Assembly: GCF_004362665.1 (NCBI RefSeq)
Contig: NZ_SNXR01000013.1
Location: forward strand, 360,664-424,663
Source of the DNA: Flavobacterium dankookense
Lineage (GTDB): Bacteria > Bacteroidota > Bacteroidia > Flavobacteriales > Flavobacteriaceae
Reading direction: 5' to 3'
Length of the DNA: 64,000 nucleotides
Below the pieces are notes generated by a model. The model was not told the origin of the DNA. It did not search any database and saw only the letters and a program-made list of their open reading frames with translations. The translations under genes and the position numbers were made by a program. Positions 8,232 to 17,574 of this stretch are shown piece after piece; position 1 is the first letter of the stretch; every line of letters begins with the position of its first letter.

Positions 8232-9062
8232 CTAAATTCTAAATATTCCGCCTAAAGCTACTATTCTTTGGAAAAAGAAAAACTCTTGTGACGCTTTATC
8301 TGATGGATTATTTGTAGTTCTGATATCATTCATATTGATATAACCACATTTTAATTCCGTTTGGATAAAGAAATGCTTGAAAAAAGTAAAGTTCAAACCC
8401 ACTTTTGCCGAAACTCCATAACCAGAAACATGAAAATCATCGTGACGCGTATTGCCAAAAAGCTTGGCATTGGTTTTTGGGTATAATATTCCTGCGCCAA
8501 GACCTTCTGTTACATTGATTTGAAATTTATCCGTATTAGGAAGTTTAATCCATTTTGAAATATCATCTACTCTAGAAAACTCTGTATTTATATAGTTTAA
8601 ACCATCGGTGTGTTCAAAGGTTAGAAAATCTTCTGTTAATAGTATTTGATTGTTTGGTAACACTTCTCCATAACTTCCTTGATTTGGATAGGTTCCAGTG
8701 TAATCTACAGTTCTACCTTGATACATTACATATTTCATGTGGTCAACACCAATAGAAATGTTGTAATGGTCATTAATAAAATAACCTATTCTCAAATTGG
8801 TTTGCGGAATGGTCATTCTTGCAGGATTTAAATAGTCGCAGTGCCAACCTTTAGGTTTATCGTGAGCCACGACATTATGTAGTGTAAAATCGTATCCATT
8901 TCCTTGAAAACGAATATCAGATTCTGAGAAGCTTTCTCTGTTTCCACCCCAAAAAATATAAAATTTTCCTTTGTTATGGGCAGTATATTTCTCTGGAGTA
9001 GCTAAATCTTGTGAAAACGAATGTAAAGAACAGAATAAGGCGAGTAAAAAGACTTTTTTCAA
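8232..9062 (-). CDS. Outer-membrane beta-barrel-like protein
   Basis: Not a named family I can place. A cleavable signal peptide (MKKVFLLALFCSLHSFSQ) is followed by about 255 residues of alternating strands rich in aromatic and Gly residues, e.g. LRIGYFINDHYNISIGVDHMKYVMY and GYGVSAKVGLNFTFFKHFFIQTELKCGYINM. It ends with an aromatic/charged terminal segment (FFFFQRIVALGGIFRI). These are hallmarks of a small outer-membrane barrel. It is 19 bp downstream of kdsA and probably co-transcribed with it; the kdsA link (lipopolysaccharide core) is consistent with an outer-membrane role. Confidence 0.75.
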   Translation of the reverse strand: MKKVFLLALFCSLHSFSQDLATPEKYTAHNKGKFYIFWGGNRESFSESDIRFQGNGYDFTLHNVVAHDKPKGWHCDYLNPARMTIPQTNLRIGYFINDHYNISIGVDHMKYVMYQGRTVDYTGTYPNQGSYGEVLPNNQILLTEDFLTFEHTDGLNYINTEFSRVDDISKWIKLPNTDKFQINVTEGLGAGILYPKTNAKLFGNTRHDDFHVSGYGVSAKVGLNFTFFKHFFIQTELKCGYINMNDIRTTNNPSDKASQEFFFFQRIVALGGIFRI

Positions 9063-9081
9063 AATTTTGAATAAAAAAATA

Positions 9082-9900
9082 TTAAAATGCGTTTATTGTT
9101 TTTCTAATTGCAACAAGTCGAGTCATTAAGTTTTCGAAATAATCTAAGTGTAGCATGTTTGCTCCATCACTTTTGGCATTCGCTGGATCGAAATGCGTTT
9201 CAATAAAAATTCCATCAACGCCAACGGCAATTCCAGCTTTGGCAATAGTTTCTATCATATCTGGTCTTCCTCCAGTTACACCAGCCATTTGATTGGGTTG
9301 TTGAAGTGAATGCGTAACATCTAAAACGGTTGTAGCGTAGTGTTGCATCGTTGGAATTCCTCTAAAATCAACAATCATGTCTTGGTATCCAAACATACTT
9401 CCTCTATCCGTTACCATCACATTTTGGTTGTTACAATCCAATACTTTTTGCACTGCATGTTTCATGCTTTCTGGACTCATAAATTGTCCTTTCTTTAGAT
9501 TTACCGTTTTACCCGTGTTAGCAGCAGCAACTACTAAATCGGTTTGGCGAACTAAAAAGGCAGGTATTTGAAGTACATCAACATATTGAGCTGCTTTGTC
9601 AGCATCTTCGTTGGTGTGGATATCGGTAACGGTTGGAATATGAAACGTTTCTGAAACTTTACGAAGAATTTTTAATGCTTTTTCATCTCCAATTCCTGAA
9701 AAGCTATCAATTCTAGAACGATTGGCTTTTTTGAAAGAACCTTTGAAAACATAAGGAATTTCTAATTTGTCTGTAATAGTAACCAGTTTTTCTGCAATTC
9801 TCATTGCCATTTCTTCTCCTTCAATGGCGCATGGACCAGCTAAAACAAAGAAGTTTCCACTATCAATATTTTTGATTTGTGGAATAGTATTTAGGTTCAT
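9082..9900 (-). CDS. kdsA: KDO-8-phosphate synthase
   Basis: 2-dehydro-3-deoxyphosphooctonate aldolase condenses phosphoenolpyruvate with D-arabinose 5-phosphate to make KDO-8-P for the inner core of lipopolysaccharide. The 272-aa protein opens with FFVLAGPCAIEGEEMAMRIAEKL and contains YVFKGSFKKANRSR, DIHTNEDA, LQIPAFLVRQTDLV, VMVTDRGSMFGYQDMIVDFR and GIFIETHFDPANAKSDGANM, all standard for the family. The substrate-loop KANRSR separates it from DAHP synthase. A minus-strand -7-like element (TACTTTTG, 9923-9930) lies 22 bp upstream of the ATG. Confidence 0.97.
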   Translation of the reverse strand: MNLNTIPQIKNIDSGNFFVLAGPCAIEGEEMAMRIAEKLVTITDKLEIPYVFKGSFKKANRSRIDSFSGIGDEKALKILRKVSETFHIPTVTDIHTNEDADKAAQYVDVLQIPAFLVRQTDLVVAAANTGKTVNLKKGQFMSPESMKHAVQKVLDCNNQNVMVTDRGSMFGYQDMIVDFRGIPTMQHYATTVLDVTHSLQQPNQMAGVTGGRPDMIETIAKAGIAVGVDGIFIETHFDPANAKSDGANMLHLDYFENLMTRLVAIRKTINAF

Positions 9901-9966
9901 AAATTATGTTTTTTTGAAAGTGCAAAAGTAGCAATAATTTGTGTCTTTTTTTTGCTTTTTAACAAA

Positions 9967-10425
9967 CTATTTTTTGGCTGAAAATCCGATTGGAATTAAT
10001 AAATAACCTCTTTCGTAGATGTTTAAGTACAATTTTAAAGGTTTTTGAAGTCCAACCCAAGTTATTTCATAAACATCTAAAAATCCGGCACCCATTTCTG
10101 TTCGTTTACTTGGAAAAGGACAGCAGCTTTCCAATTTTTTATAAAATATTTTTTCGCCTTTTGGACCAGCTAAAGCATTTAGATATCGTTGCGCATTTAG
10201 ATTTTCATCCTTTGAATTTTTATAAAAAACATTAACAGGATAATCAGGATCGTAACCATATTTTGAGTCTTGGCTGTATTCTGTAATTAGAAATGTATTG
10301 TCTTTGGTCAAAGTAGGAAGTGGCGCTTTGTCATCAATATTTTTGATTGTTGACTTCGTACTTACACAAGAAAAAAGGAATAAGCTAGATAAAAGAAGGG
10401 TAAAAACGGAACTGATTTTTTTCAT
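9967..10425 (-). CDS. Lipoprotein, about 152 aa, unknown function
   Basis: The signal peptide ends in a lipobox, SLFLFSCVSTK, so the mature protein should be lipid-anchored at Cys. The start at 10425 (MKKISS) was preferred over one three codons upstream because it gives a standard lipoprotein leader. The mature part contains YGYDPDYPVNVFY, RYLNALAGPKGEKI, LESCCPFPSKR and VYEITWVGLQKPLKLYLNIYE. A CC pair sits in the middle. Homologues of this arrangement occur next to kdsA in Flavobacteriia, which has led to mis-labelling as an aldolase; nothing in the sequence supports an enzyme. Confidence 0.7.
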   Translation of the reverse strand: MKKISSVFTLLLSSLFLFSCVSTKSTIKNIDDKAPLPTLTKDNTFLITEYSQDSKYGYDPDYPVNVFYKNSKDENLNAQRYLNALAGPKGEKIFYKKLESCCPFPSKRTEMGAGFLDVYEITWVGLQKPLKLYLNIYERGYLLIPIGFSAKK

Positions 10426-10539
10426 GATAATCATTTTTTCATTCGACGTGCAATAATCGTGCTAAAACGGTTGAAGGACTTATTTTTATTTGCGAATATA
10501 AAATTATATATTTTAATCAATAAACTGTTATTGAATTTC

Positions 10540-10547
10540 TATTTTTG
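10540..10547 (+). promoter_or_regulatory. -7 element TATTTTTG for the YeeE pair
   Basis: TATTTTTG lies 18 bp before the ATG of the YeeE/YedE gene and matches TAnnTTTG; the -33 region is unclear. Confidence 0.4.
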
Positions 10548-10565
10548 TAAAAATAATAAATAGGT

Positions 10566-11123
10566 ATGGATTTAATAACGCACACTTGGCATTGGTCAAT
10601 CTCTGGTTTTCTTATTGGAATGATAATGCTTAGCTTGATTTATTTTGGAAAACAATTCGGCATGTCGTCTAATCTTCGTTCGCTTTGTTCGATGACTGGA
10701 ATAGGGAAGAAGGTGGCTTTTTTTGATTGGGATTGGAAATCGCAACGTTGGAATTTAGTGGTTGTACTTGGTGCAATGATTGGCGGATATGTTGCGGTTC
10801 ATTTCATGAGTGATGCTTCTAATGTCGATTTAAACCCAACTACCATCGAGCAATTAGCCACAATGAATATCGAAGCACCAAATGGAAAATTAGTACCAGA
10901 AAGTATTTTTGGCAGCCAAGCATTTTCATCACCAAAAATGATTGGGATTTTGCTCTTGGGTGGTTTGTTAATTGGTTTTGGTTCGCGCTATGCAGGTGGT
11001 TGTACATCTGGTCATGCTATTTCTGGATTAAGTAATTTTCAGTTACCTTCTTTAAAAGCGGTTATTGGTTTCTTTATTGGAGGTTTAATCATGTCTCATT
11101 TTCTTTTACCCTTAATTTTTTAA
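10566..11123 (+). CDS. YeeE/YedE sulfur transporter, N-terminal half
   Basis: The 185-aa inner-membrane protein has about four to five hydrophobic segments and the diagnostic YeeE motif GGCTSGHAISG, with C146 as the conserved thiolate. In characterised YeeE (TsuA) such cysteines relay thiosulfate across the membrane. The typical bacterial protein is one chain of about 350 aa. Here the function is split between this gene and the next, 3 bp downstream. Import of thiosulfate or a related reduced sulfur species is inferred from the family. A second sulfur group (TauE exporter and rhodanese protein) lies about 9 kb away. Confidence 0.88.
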   Translation: MDLITHTWHWSISGFLIGMIMLSLIYFGKQFGMSSNLRSLCSMTGIGKKVAFFDWDWKSQRWNLVVVLGAMIGGYVAVHFMSDASNVDLNPTTIEQLATMNIEAPNGKLVPESIFGSQAFSSPKMIGILLLGGLLIGFGSRYAGGCTSGHAISGLSNFQLPSLKAVIGFFIGGLIMSHFLLPLIF

Positions 11124-11126
11124 ACC

Positions 11127-11540
11127 ATGAAATTAGTAAAATATTTAGTAATAGGTTTTGTATTTGGAATTGTATTGACCAAATCAGAAGCAGTTTCATG
11201 GTATCGTATTTATGAGATGTTTCAATTTCAGTCCATTCACATGTTTGGCATTATAACAGTTGCTATTATAACTGGTGTTATTGGCATTCAAATTATCAAA
11301 AGAAACAATTTAAAAGACATTGATGGCAATCCTATAGTTATTCAAGATAAAGAAAAAGGTAATGCACGTTATTGGATTGGTGGAACGCTTTTTGGTTTAG
11401 GTTGGGCAATGGTTGGTTCGTGTCCTGGACCAATATTTATACTTCTTGGCGCAGGTTTTATGAGTATTGGAGTTGTTTTGATTGGAGCAATTTTCGGCAC
11501 ATTTCTTTATGGTGTTTTTAAAGATAAATTACCACATTAA
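11127..11540 (+). CDS. DUF6691 / YeeE-YedE second half
   Basis: This 137-aa, four-helix membrane protein pairs with the preceding gene. It carries the second YeeE cysteine motif, GSCPGPIFILLGAG, with C99, and a GGTLFGLGWAM turn before it. Together the two chains reconstruct the pseudo-symmetric YeeE fold. The ATG is 3 bp after the preceding stop, implying translational coupling. Start and length are typical for the split form seen across Bacteroidota. Confidence 0.87.
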   Translation: MKLVKYLVIGFVFGIVLTKSEAVSWYRIYEMFQFQSIHMFGIITVAIITGVIGIQIIKRNNLKDIDGNPIVIQDKEKGNARYWIGGTLFGLGWAMVGSCPGPIFILLGAGFMSIGVVLIGAIFGTFLYGVFKDKLPH

Positions 11541-11545
11541 ACTAC

Positions 11546-11553
11546 TATATTTG
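11546..11553 (+). promoter_or_regulatory. -7 element TATATTTG for pldA
   Basis: TATATTTG lies 20 bp before the pldA ATG and just after the stop of the YeeE-like gene. It suggests pldA has its own promoter. Confidence 0.4.
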
Positions 11554-11573
11554 TAATCAACATAAACGAAATC

Positions 11574-12473
11574 ATGATGATAACATTTACCAGAATACTA
11601 ATTTGCTTTTTATTGATGGTGATGTTTTCAAATCTTCAAGCGCAACAACTTTTTCAATTATCAGATGATTATATTGTAAAAACGTATTCAGAGCGATGGG
11701 AATTGGATAGTGTTTATCAACAAGGCACTTTCCGATTGATGTCGTACAAGCCAATTTATCTTGCGCCCGTTAGATGGTCGTCCAAACCAAATGACAAACC
11801 CACGAGTGATAATCCAGATTTTTCGTCAACCACTTCCTTTCCTTATAATAATATCGAAGCTAAGTTTCAAGTTAGTTTTAAAACCAAGTTAGTACAAGGT
11901 ATCTTTTGGGGTAAAGGCGATATTTGGTTGGGATATACTCAAAAAGCGCATTGGCAAGTTTTTAATACAGGCTTGTCTCGGGTTTTTAGAGAGTTGAATT
12001 ATGAACCTGAAATAGTTTTTAAATATCCCGTTCGTTGGAAATTCTTTGGAGGTCAGTTTCGTTCGGTTGGGCTTTCATTTAATCACCAATCCAATGGTCG
12101 TGATTTACCAAATTCAAGAAGTTGGAACCGAATTATCTTTCACATGGGTTATCAAAATGACGATTGGATAATTACACTAAATCCTTGGATACGATTGGAA
12201 GATGAAGAAGATGAAAATCCAAATATTGGAAAATACATTGGTAATGCGGAAATTAATGTAGCCTACAACTATCACCGACACCAGTTTTATAGCATCATAA
12301 CACATCCATTTAACCAAATAAAAGGAGGAAGCATTCAGTTGAATTATGTTTTCCCATTAAAAGGACATCTTCGTGGCCATGTTCAACTCTTTGAAGGCTA
12401 TGGTGAAACTTTGATTGATTATAACTTTCGCCAAACTACCCTTGGATTTGGAATTTCCTTTGCAGATTGGTAG
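11574..12473 (+). CDS. pldA: Outer-membrane phospholipase A
   Basis: OMPLA is a 12-stranded outer-membrane barrel that hydrolyses phospholipids misplaced in the outer leaflet. The 299-aa protein has a signal peptide ending NLQAQ (20-24). The family block WLGYTQKAHWQ (118-128) is followed by the catalytic motif FNHQSNGR with H171 and S173, and RSWNR with N185. These correspond to the His-Ser-Asn triad (H142, S144, N156) of the E. coli enzyme. The C-terminus ends in an aromatic strand (LGFGISFADW). Activity normally needs dimerisation and calcium. It follows the YeeE pair by 33 bp but has its own candidate promoter. Confidence 0.93.
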   Translation: MMITFTRILICFLLMVMFSNLQAQQLFQLSDDYIVKTYSERWELDSVYQQGTFRLMSYKPIYLAPVRWSSKPNDKPTSDNPDFSSTTSFPYNNIEAKFQVSFKTKLVQGIFWGKGDIWLGYTQKAHWQVFNTGLSRVFRELNYEPEIVFKYPVRWKFFGGQFRSVGLSFNHQSNGRDLPNSRSWNRIIFHMGYQNDDWIITLNPWIRLEDEEDENPNIGKYIGNAEINVAYNYHRHQFYSIITHPFNQIKGGSIQLNYVFPLKGHLRGHVQLFEGYGETLIDYNFRQTTLGFGISFADW

Positions 12474-12712
12474 TTTTTTTTATTATTTAAGTCAATTTTG
12501 TTCGTAGCTATTATTTTTTTATCTAAAAAAGAATATGACCTTTTATTAAAATTATTATTTAATACTTGTTAAAAAGTTTTATTTTGATTTGGATATATTT
12601 TAATTAGTATTCATATCCTGAACTTTAAACTGTAAGAACTTCCAATTTTGATTATACTCAAAAATTATTAGAATGTTTCCTTGATTTTTTTTGATATTAA
12701 TCATTAAAATAT
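12474..12712. other. AT-rich spacer upstream of secDF
   Basis: Part of a 394-bp gap between pldA and secDF. No ORF or strong hairpin was seen; the secDF promoter lies at its right-hand side. Confidence 0.5.
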
Positions 12713-12743
12713 TGGTTAATCACACTTAGAATTATATATTTGC
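12713..12743 (+). promoter_or_regulatory. secDF promoter, TTG-N20-TATATTTG
   Basis: TTG (12713-12715) is separated by 20 bp from TATATTTG (12736-12743), matching the Bacteroidota -33/-7 consensus. This predicts an untranslated leader of roughly 120 nt before the secDF ATG. Confidence 0.6.
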
Positions 12744-12867
12744 ACGTTTCAAAAAAAGGGAACAATTGGAAAATCATTTCTTTAAGTAGTAATGTATTGA
12801 ATTTCAATTGCTTGTTTCTTTTGTAACTCTAAACAATAACCAAAAGAATAATTAATTTTTAGTAATA

Positions 12868-15834
12868 ATGCAGAATAAAGGACTAGTTAAATTTTTCGCA
12901 ATTCTATTTGCATTGGTGAGTATCTACCAACTTTCTTTCACTTTTGTGGCAAACAAAGTAAAAAATGATGCAAAAGCTTTCGCAGGTGGAAATCCTGAAA
13001 AGGAAATCAAATATCTTGATTCAATTGGAAAAGAAAAAGTATTCAATTTAGGGTTTACGGATTTTACTTTTGATGAGGTAAAAGATAAACAAATCAACAA
13101 AGGTCTTGACCTTGAAGGAGGAATTAACGTTATTCTTCAAATTTCGGTTAAAGACGTGTTGAAAGGATTGTCTAACAATTCTAATAATCCTGTTTTCAAT
13201 AAAGCTTTAGACGAAGCAACTCGTAACCAAGAAGGAAATCAAAGTTATTTAGATGCATTTTTTGTAGCTTTTGATGCTAATAAAGGAACTACTAAATTAG
13301 CTTCTCCAGATATTTTTGCTAACAGAAATTTATCGGATGAAATCAACTTTAATATGACTGATGACCAAGTTAAAAAGGTATTGGTTAAAAAAGTAGATGA
13401 ATCAGTTGAATCTGCATTTGGAGTATTAAGAAGTCGTATCGATAAATTTGGTGTAACGCAACCTAACATTGCTAAACTTGGTCAAACAGGTAGAATTTTA
13501 ATCGAATTGCCTGGTGCTAAAGATGTTGACCGTATTAAAAAATTAGTTTCTAGTAAAGCAGAATTAGAGTTTTGGGAAACATACAAAGCAGAAGAATTCA
13601 TGGGATTCTTAGGTTCAGCTAATGAAGCTTTAAAAGCTACTGTAAAATCAGAAGTTAAAGAAGCAGAAAAACCAGTTGACTCATTAACTAAACTATTAAC
13701 TGATAAAGAAACAGATACAGCTTCTGCTAAAAAAGGAAATAATCCTTTATTTGATAGATTAGTTGGTCAAGGTGGTGGTCCAATTTTGGCTACTTTCACA
13801 ACTAAAGATACAGCGGCGATTAATGGTTATTTTAAAAGACCAGAAATTCGTGCTTTGGTTCCAGCAGATAAACAAAACGTAAAATTTGTTTGGGGTAAAC
13901 CAGTTTCTGTTAAAGATGCAAAAACTAAAAAAGACGTTGAAACGGTTGATTTATATGCTTTAAAAGGTAATAGAGATGATATCGCTCCATTAAGTGGTGG
14001 TGTTATTGTTGATGCCAAAGATTCATTTGACCAAATGGGTAAACCATCGGTAACAATGCAAATGAATGGTGCAGGAGCAAGAGCTTGGGAAGAATTAACA
14101 GGAAGAGCTTACACTCAAAAAAGCGCTATTGCTATTGCTCTTGATGATGTTGTGTATTCTGCTCCAGGAGTTTCTACAGGACCAATTGCTGGTGGACGTT
14201 CTGAAATTTCAGGAAACTTTACAGTTGCTGAGTCAAAAGATTTAGCTAACGTTTTAAGAGCTGGTAAATTACCTGCTGCTGCTGAAATAGTTCAATCAGA
14301 AGTGGTTGGACCATCTTTAGGTCAAAAAGCGATTGATGCTGGTACAACTTCATCTATTGCTGGTTTCTTATTAGTATGTTTATGGATGGTATTTTATTAT
14401 GGTAGAGCAGGTTGGTATGCAAATGCAGCTTTGATAGTAAACTTACTTTTCTTATTTGGAATTTTAGCAAGTTTAGGTGCTGTATTAACATTGCCAGGAA
14501 TTGCTGGTATCGTATTAACATTAGGTACAGCCGTTGATGCTAACATCATTATTTATGAAAGAGCAAAAGAAGAACTTCGAGAGGGTAAAACATTAGCAGA
14601 AGCAGTTAAAGCTTCCTATGGTTGGAAAGGTGCAATGCGTTCAATTATTGATGCAAACGTTACTCACGTGTTAACCGGAGCCATTTTATTTATCTTTGGA
14701 ACTGGACCAATTCAAGGTTTTGCTACAACATTATTAATAGGTATTTTTACTTCATTGTTTACTTCTATTTTTATTGCTAGAATATTTATTGATAGAGATA
14801 TAGCTGCAAACAGAAGTTTGATGTTCGCTACACCGACTACAAAGAATTGGTTTACAAACTTCCATTTTGATTTTATTGGAATAAAAAAATGGTCTTATGC
14901 TATTTCTACTGTAGTTGTTATAGTAAGTTGTATTTCTTTCTACTTTAATGGTTTAGATGAAGGCGTTGATTTTGTTGGAGGGAGAACTTTCCAAGTAAAA
15001 TTTGAAAAACCAGTAGAGCCAACTCAAGTATCAGAAGAATTATCAGCTGTATTTGGTGTAACTGTTGAAGCAAAAGTATTTGGTGATGATGATCAATTAA
15101 AAATAACAACAAAATACAAAATCAAAGAAGATGGAGTTGGTGTTGATAAAGAAGTAAATGAGAAACTTTATGCTACATTGAAAAAGTACTATAAAGATGG
15201 ATTAACGTATGAAAACTTCATCAATACTTATGACGGAAAAACAACAGGTGTTTTACAAGCGTCAAAAGTAGGAGCAGCTATTTCTGCTGATATTAAAACT
15301 AACTCGTTCTGGGCTGTTATTGGTGCTATGCTTGTAGTTGGTTTATATTTAGTGATTTCGTTCCGTAAATGGCAGTATTCATTGGGAGCTATCGCTGCAG
15401 TATTACATGACGTTATTTTTGTTCTTGGATTATATTCATTGTTATACAAATACATGCCTTTCCACATGGAAATGGATCAACATTTCATAGCTGCTATCTT
15501 AACAGTAATTGGATATTCTATGAATGATACTGTAATTGTATTTGATAGAGTTAGAGAATTCTTAGCTGGAAATGTAAAAGGTAGTTTCAAAGATGTGGTT
15601 AATGCATCTATTAATACAACACTTTCTAGAACCATCAATACATCATTGACAATGGTTTTAGTATTATTGATTATGTTTATTTTCGGTGGTGAATCAATTA
15701 GAGGATTTATCTTTGCAATGCTTGTTGGTATTGTTGTTGGAACGTACTCTTCATTGTTTATTGCAACTCCAATATTAGTTGACTCAATCAGTAAGAAAGA
15801 TATTGAAGAAATTGAAAAAAGACATGCTGAATAA
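12868..15834 (+). CDS. secDF: Protein translocase subunit SecDF (fused)
   Basis: The 988-aa inner-membrane protein joins SecD and SecF, which use the proton gradient to pull secreted proteins through SecYEG. It has an N-terminal transmembrane helix and a periplasmic SecD region with DKQINKGLDLEGGINVILQ and LRSRIDKFGVTQPNI. The SecD membrane block contains GTAVDANIIIYERAKEELREG. The SecF half has GVDFVGGRTFQVKFEKP and IGYSMNDTVIVFDRVREFL. Both conserved Asp-containing motifs (DAN and NDTVIVFDRVRE) are present. Fusion of SecD and SecF is usual in Bacteroidota. A strong bidirectional terminator follows. Confidence 0.97.
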   Translation: MQNKGLVKFFAILFALVSIYQLSFTFVANKVKNDAKAFAGGNPEKEIKYLDSIGKEKVFNLGFTDFTFDEVKDKQINKGLDLEGGINVILQISVKDVLKGLSNNSNNPVFNKALDEATRNQEGNQSYLDAFFVAFDANKGTTKLASPDIFANRNLSDEINFNMTDDQVKKVLVKKVDESVESAFGVLRSRIDKFGVTQPNIAKLGQTGRILIELPGAKDVDRIKKLVSSKAELEFWETYKAEEFMGFLGSANEALKATVKSEVKEAEKPVDSLTKLLTDKETDTASAKKGNNPLFDRLVGQGGGPILATFTTKDTAAINGYFKRPEIRALVPADKQNVKFVWGKPVSVKDAKTKKDVETVDLYALKGNRDDIAPLSGGVIVDAKDSFDQMGKPSVTMQMNGAGARAWEELTGRAYTQKSAIAIALDDVVYSAPGVSTGPIAGGRSEISGNFTVAESKDLANVLRAGKLPAAAEIVQSEVVGPSLGQKAIDAGTTSSIAGFLLVCLWMVFYYGRAGWYANAALIVNLLFLFGILASLGAVLTLPGIAGIVLTLGTAVDANIIIYERAKEELREGKTLAEAVKASYGWKGAMRSIIDANVTHVLTGAILFIFGTGPIQGFATTLLIGIFTSLFTSIFIARIFIDRDIAANRSLMFATPTTKNWFTNFHFDFIGIKKWSYAISTVVVIVSCISFYFNGLDEGVDFVGGRTFQVKFEKPVEPTQVSEELSAVFGVTVEAKVFGDDDQLKITTKYKIKEDGVGVDKEVNEKLYATLKKYYKDGLTYENFINTYDGKTTGVLQASKVGAAISADIKTNSFWAVIGAMLVVGLYLVISFRKWQYSLGAIAAVLHDVIFVLGLYSLLYKYMPFHMEMDQHFIAAILTVIGYSMNDTVIVFDRVREFLAGNVKGSFKDVVNASINTTLSRTINTSLTMVLVLLIMFIFGGESIRGFIFAMLVGIVVGTYSSLFIATPILVDSISKKDIEEIEKRHAE

Positions 15835-15848
15835 GTAAGTCATCAAAT

Positions 15849-15886
15849 AAAAAAAAGGTTGCTAATTTTAGCAACCTTTTTTTTAT
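15849..15886. terminator. Bidirectional terminator after secDF
   Basis: A-run, AGGTTGCTA stem, ATTT loop, TAGCAACCT, T-run. It can stop secDF rightward and the hypothetical gene at 15897-16271 leftward. Confidence 0.85.
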
Positions 15887-15896
15887 GACTTAAATT

Positions 15897-16271
15897 TTAT
15901 TTTCGAATAATATTTCTGAGTACGGCTTTATTTGGATAATTTACAACTTCAAGTGTTATTTCTTCATTTTTACTTGTTTTTCCGTAAATGATGTATAATT
16001 TTCCTCCATCAACTTTGATATTGCTTTTGTCAAAATCTACATCACCATGAGTTAAAGAATTTTTTATGTCAACACTATCAACCCAATCTTCTGAAAGTCG
16101 CCTCGAGGCTTCAATGTCATAATGGAAAGGTTTGTTCCGAAGATCATTTAACACACGAGCATTTGGAAAATAATTACATCGGGTATCTTTTCCACTCCAA
16201 ATTAGAGCCACAAAAAACATTCCAATAGTAAAACCTACAAGATAATAGGCAAAACGATATTTTAAATTCAT
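15897..16271 (-). CDS. Small membrane-anchored hypothetical protein
   Basis: This 124-aa protein has one transmembrane segment near the N-terminus (YYLVGFTIGMFFVALIW, about 9-25). It is followed by SGKDTRCNYFPNARVLNDLRNKP, a short conserved block seen in flavobacterial orphans beside ald. The C-terminal half is predicted beta-rich (VDGGKLYIIYGKTSKNEEITLEV). I associate this arrangement with proteins labelled DUF4258 in Flavobacterium, but the match is from memory and uncertain. It is convergent with secDF and shares its terminator. A minus-strand TACTTTTG element (16286-16293) lies 14 bp upstream. Confidence 0.6.
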   Translation of the reverse strand: MNLKYRFAYYLVGFTIGMFFVALIWSGKDTRCNYFPNARVLNDLRNKPFHYDIEASRRLSEDWVDSVDIKNSLTHGDVDFDKSNIKVDGGKLYIIYGKTSKNEEITLEVVNYPNKAVLRNIIRK

Positions 16272-16333
16272 AAAATTATTTTTTGCAAAAGTAAAACGAA
16301 AAATGTAAACAGTATCTTAAAAGCAAAAAATTA

Positions 16334-17527
16334 TTAGAAGACGATTAAATTTATATCATTATCAGGCAAATTGAACCAATCGCCAATTGCTTTGTTGGTT
16401 AAAATACCATGATACAGATAAACACCATTTTTCAAACCTTTATTACATCTAATAGCACTTTCTAAACCACCATCTTCGGCAATTTGTAACAAATAAGGAG
16501 TAATGATATTACTAATAGATAGCGATGCAGTTTTAGAATAACGCGATGGAATATTTGGAACACAATAGTGAATAATATTATTTTTTATGAATGTTGGCGA
16601 CTCATGTGTAGTAACTTCGGATGTTTCAAAACAACCACCTGTATCGATACTAACATCGACAATAACAGCACCTTTTTTCATGTGTTCAACCATTGTTTCA
16701 GTTACAACTACTGGACAACGTTCTTTACCGCGCATTGCACCAATGGCAACATCACATCTTCTTAATGCTTTCAATAATGATTTTGGTTGAATGGTTGAGG
16801 TAAAAATTCGTTGGTTTAGATTATTTTGAAGTCGTCTTAATTTGGTTATTGAATTATCAAATACTTTAACATGTGCTCCAAGTCCAAGTGCGGTTTTTGC
16901 AGCAAATTCGCCTACAGTTCCAGCACCAAGAATAACAACATCAGTTGGCGGAACTCCAGTAATATTTCCTAACAATAATCCCTTTCCAAACTGATTATTA
17001 ATCATTAGTTCGGCAGCTATAAGAACAGAAGCTGTTCCCGCTATTTCGCTTAATGATTTCACTGCAGGATAAGAACCATCTTCGTCTTTTATATATTCAA
17101 AAGCTAAAGCAGTGATTTTTTTCTTTGATAATAGTTCGAAGTATTCTTTTTTTCGAGTTTTTAATTGAATTGCCGAAATTACTATAGCATTGTTTTCGAC
17201 CATACTAATTTCTTCAATGGTAAGCGGTTCAACTTTTAATATCATTGGACAGCTTAAAACTTTCTTTGTATCGTTAGTGATACTCGCTCCAGCATCGCTA
17301 TATTCTTTGTCGGTATAACTTGAACTCAAACCAGCACCAGCTTCTATCAAAACTTTGTGTCCATGTGATGTTAACGAATTAACTGCATCTGGTGTCAAAC
17401 AAATACGACGTTCTTGATAAGAAGTTTCTTTTGGAACACCAATAAACAAGTCACTTTTATGACGATAGATTTCTAGTTTTTCTTCTTGTGGAAGTAATTG
17501 CTCTTTGGTAAAAGGTGTCTTAGCCAT
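16334..17527 (-). CDS. ald: Alanine dehydrogenase
   Basis: NAD-dependent oxidative deamination of L-alanine to pyruvate and ammonia (or the reverse). The opening block IGVPKETSYQERRICLTPDAV, EAGAGLSSSYTDKEYSDAGA and SEIAGTASVLIAAELM are family signatures. The Rossmann motif VILGAGTVGEFAAKTALGLG carries the NAD fold. The start at 17527 (MAKTPFTKEQLL) was preferred over an upstream ATG eight codons earlier because it matches the usual N-terminus. It is about 400 aa, slightly longer than Bacillus Ald, as in other Bacteroidota. It is the last gene of a porX-tsaE-ald block on the minus strand. Confidence 0.9.
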   Translation of the reverse strand: MAKTPFTKEQLLPQEEKLEIYRHKSDLFIGVPKETSYQERRICLTPDAVNSLTSHGHKVLIEAGAGLSSSYTDKEYSDAGASITNDTKKVLSCPMILKVEPLTIEEISMVENNAIVISAIQLKTRKKEYFELLSKKKITALAFEYIKDEDGSYPAVKSLSEIAGTASVLIAAELMINNQFGKGLLLGNITGVPPTDVVILGAGTVGEFAAKTALGLGAHVKVFDNSITKLRRLQNNLNQRIFTSTIQPKSLLKALRRCDVAIGAMRGKERCPVVVTETMVEHMKKGAVIVDVSIDTGGCFETSEVTTHESPTFIKNNIIHYCVPNIPSRYSKTASLSISNIITPYLLQIAEDGGLESAIRCNKGLKNGVYLYHGILTNKAIGDWFNLPDNDINLIVF

Positions 17528-17574
17528 TGTATTTATTATCAAATAGGGCACAAATTACAAAAAAATATCCAAAT

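Noticed and set aside
9967..10425. KDO-8-P synthase second copy
   Set aside because: Such lipoproteins are sometimes named after their kdsA neighbour, but this one has no aldolase motif.
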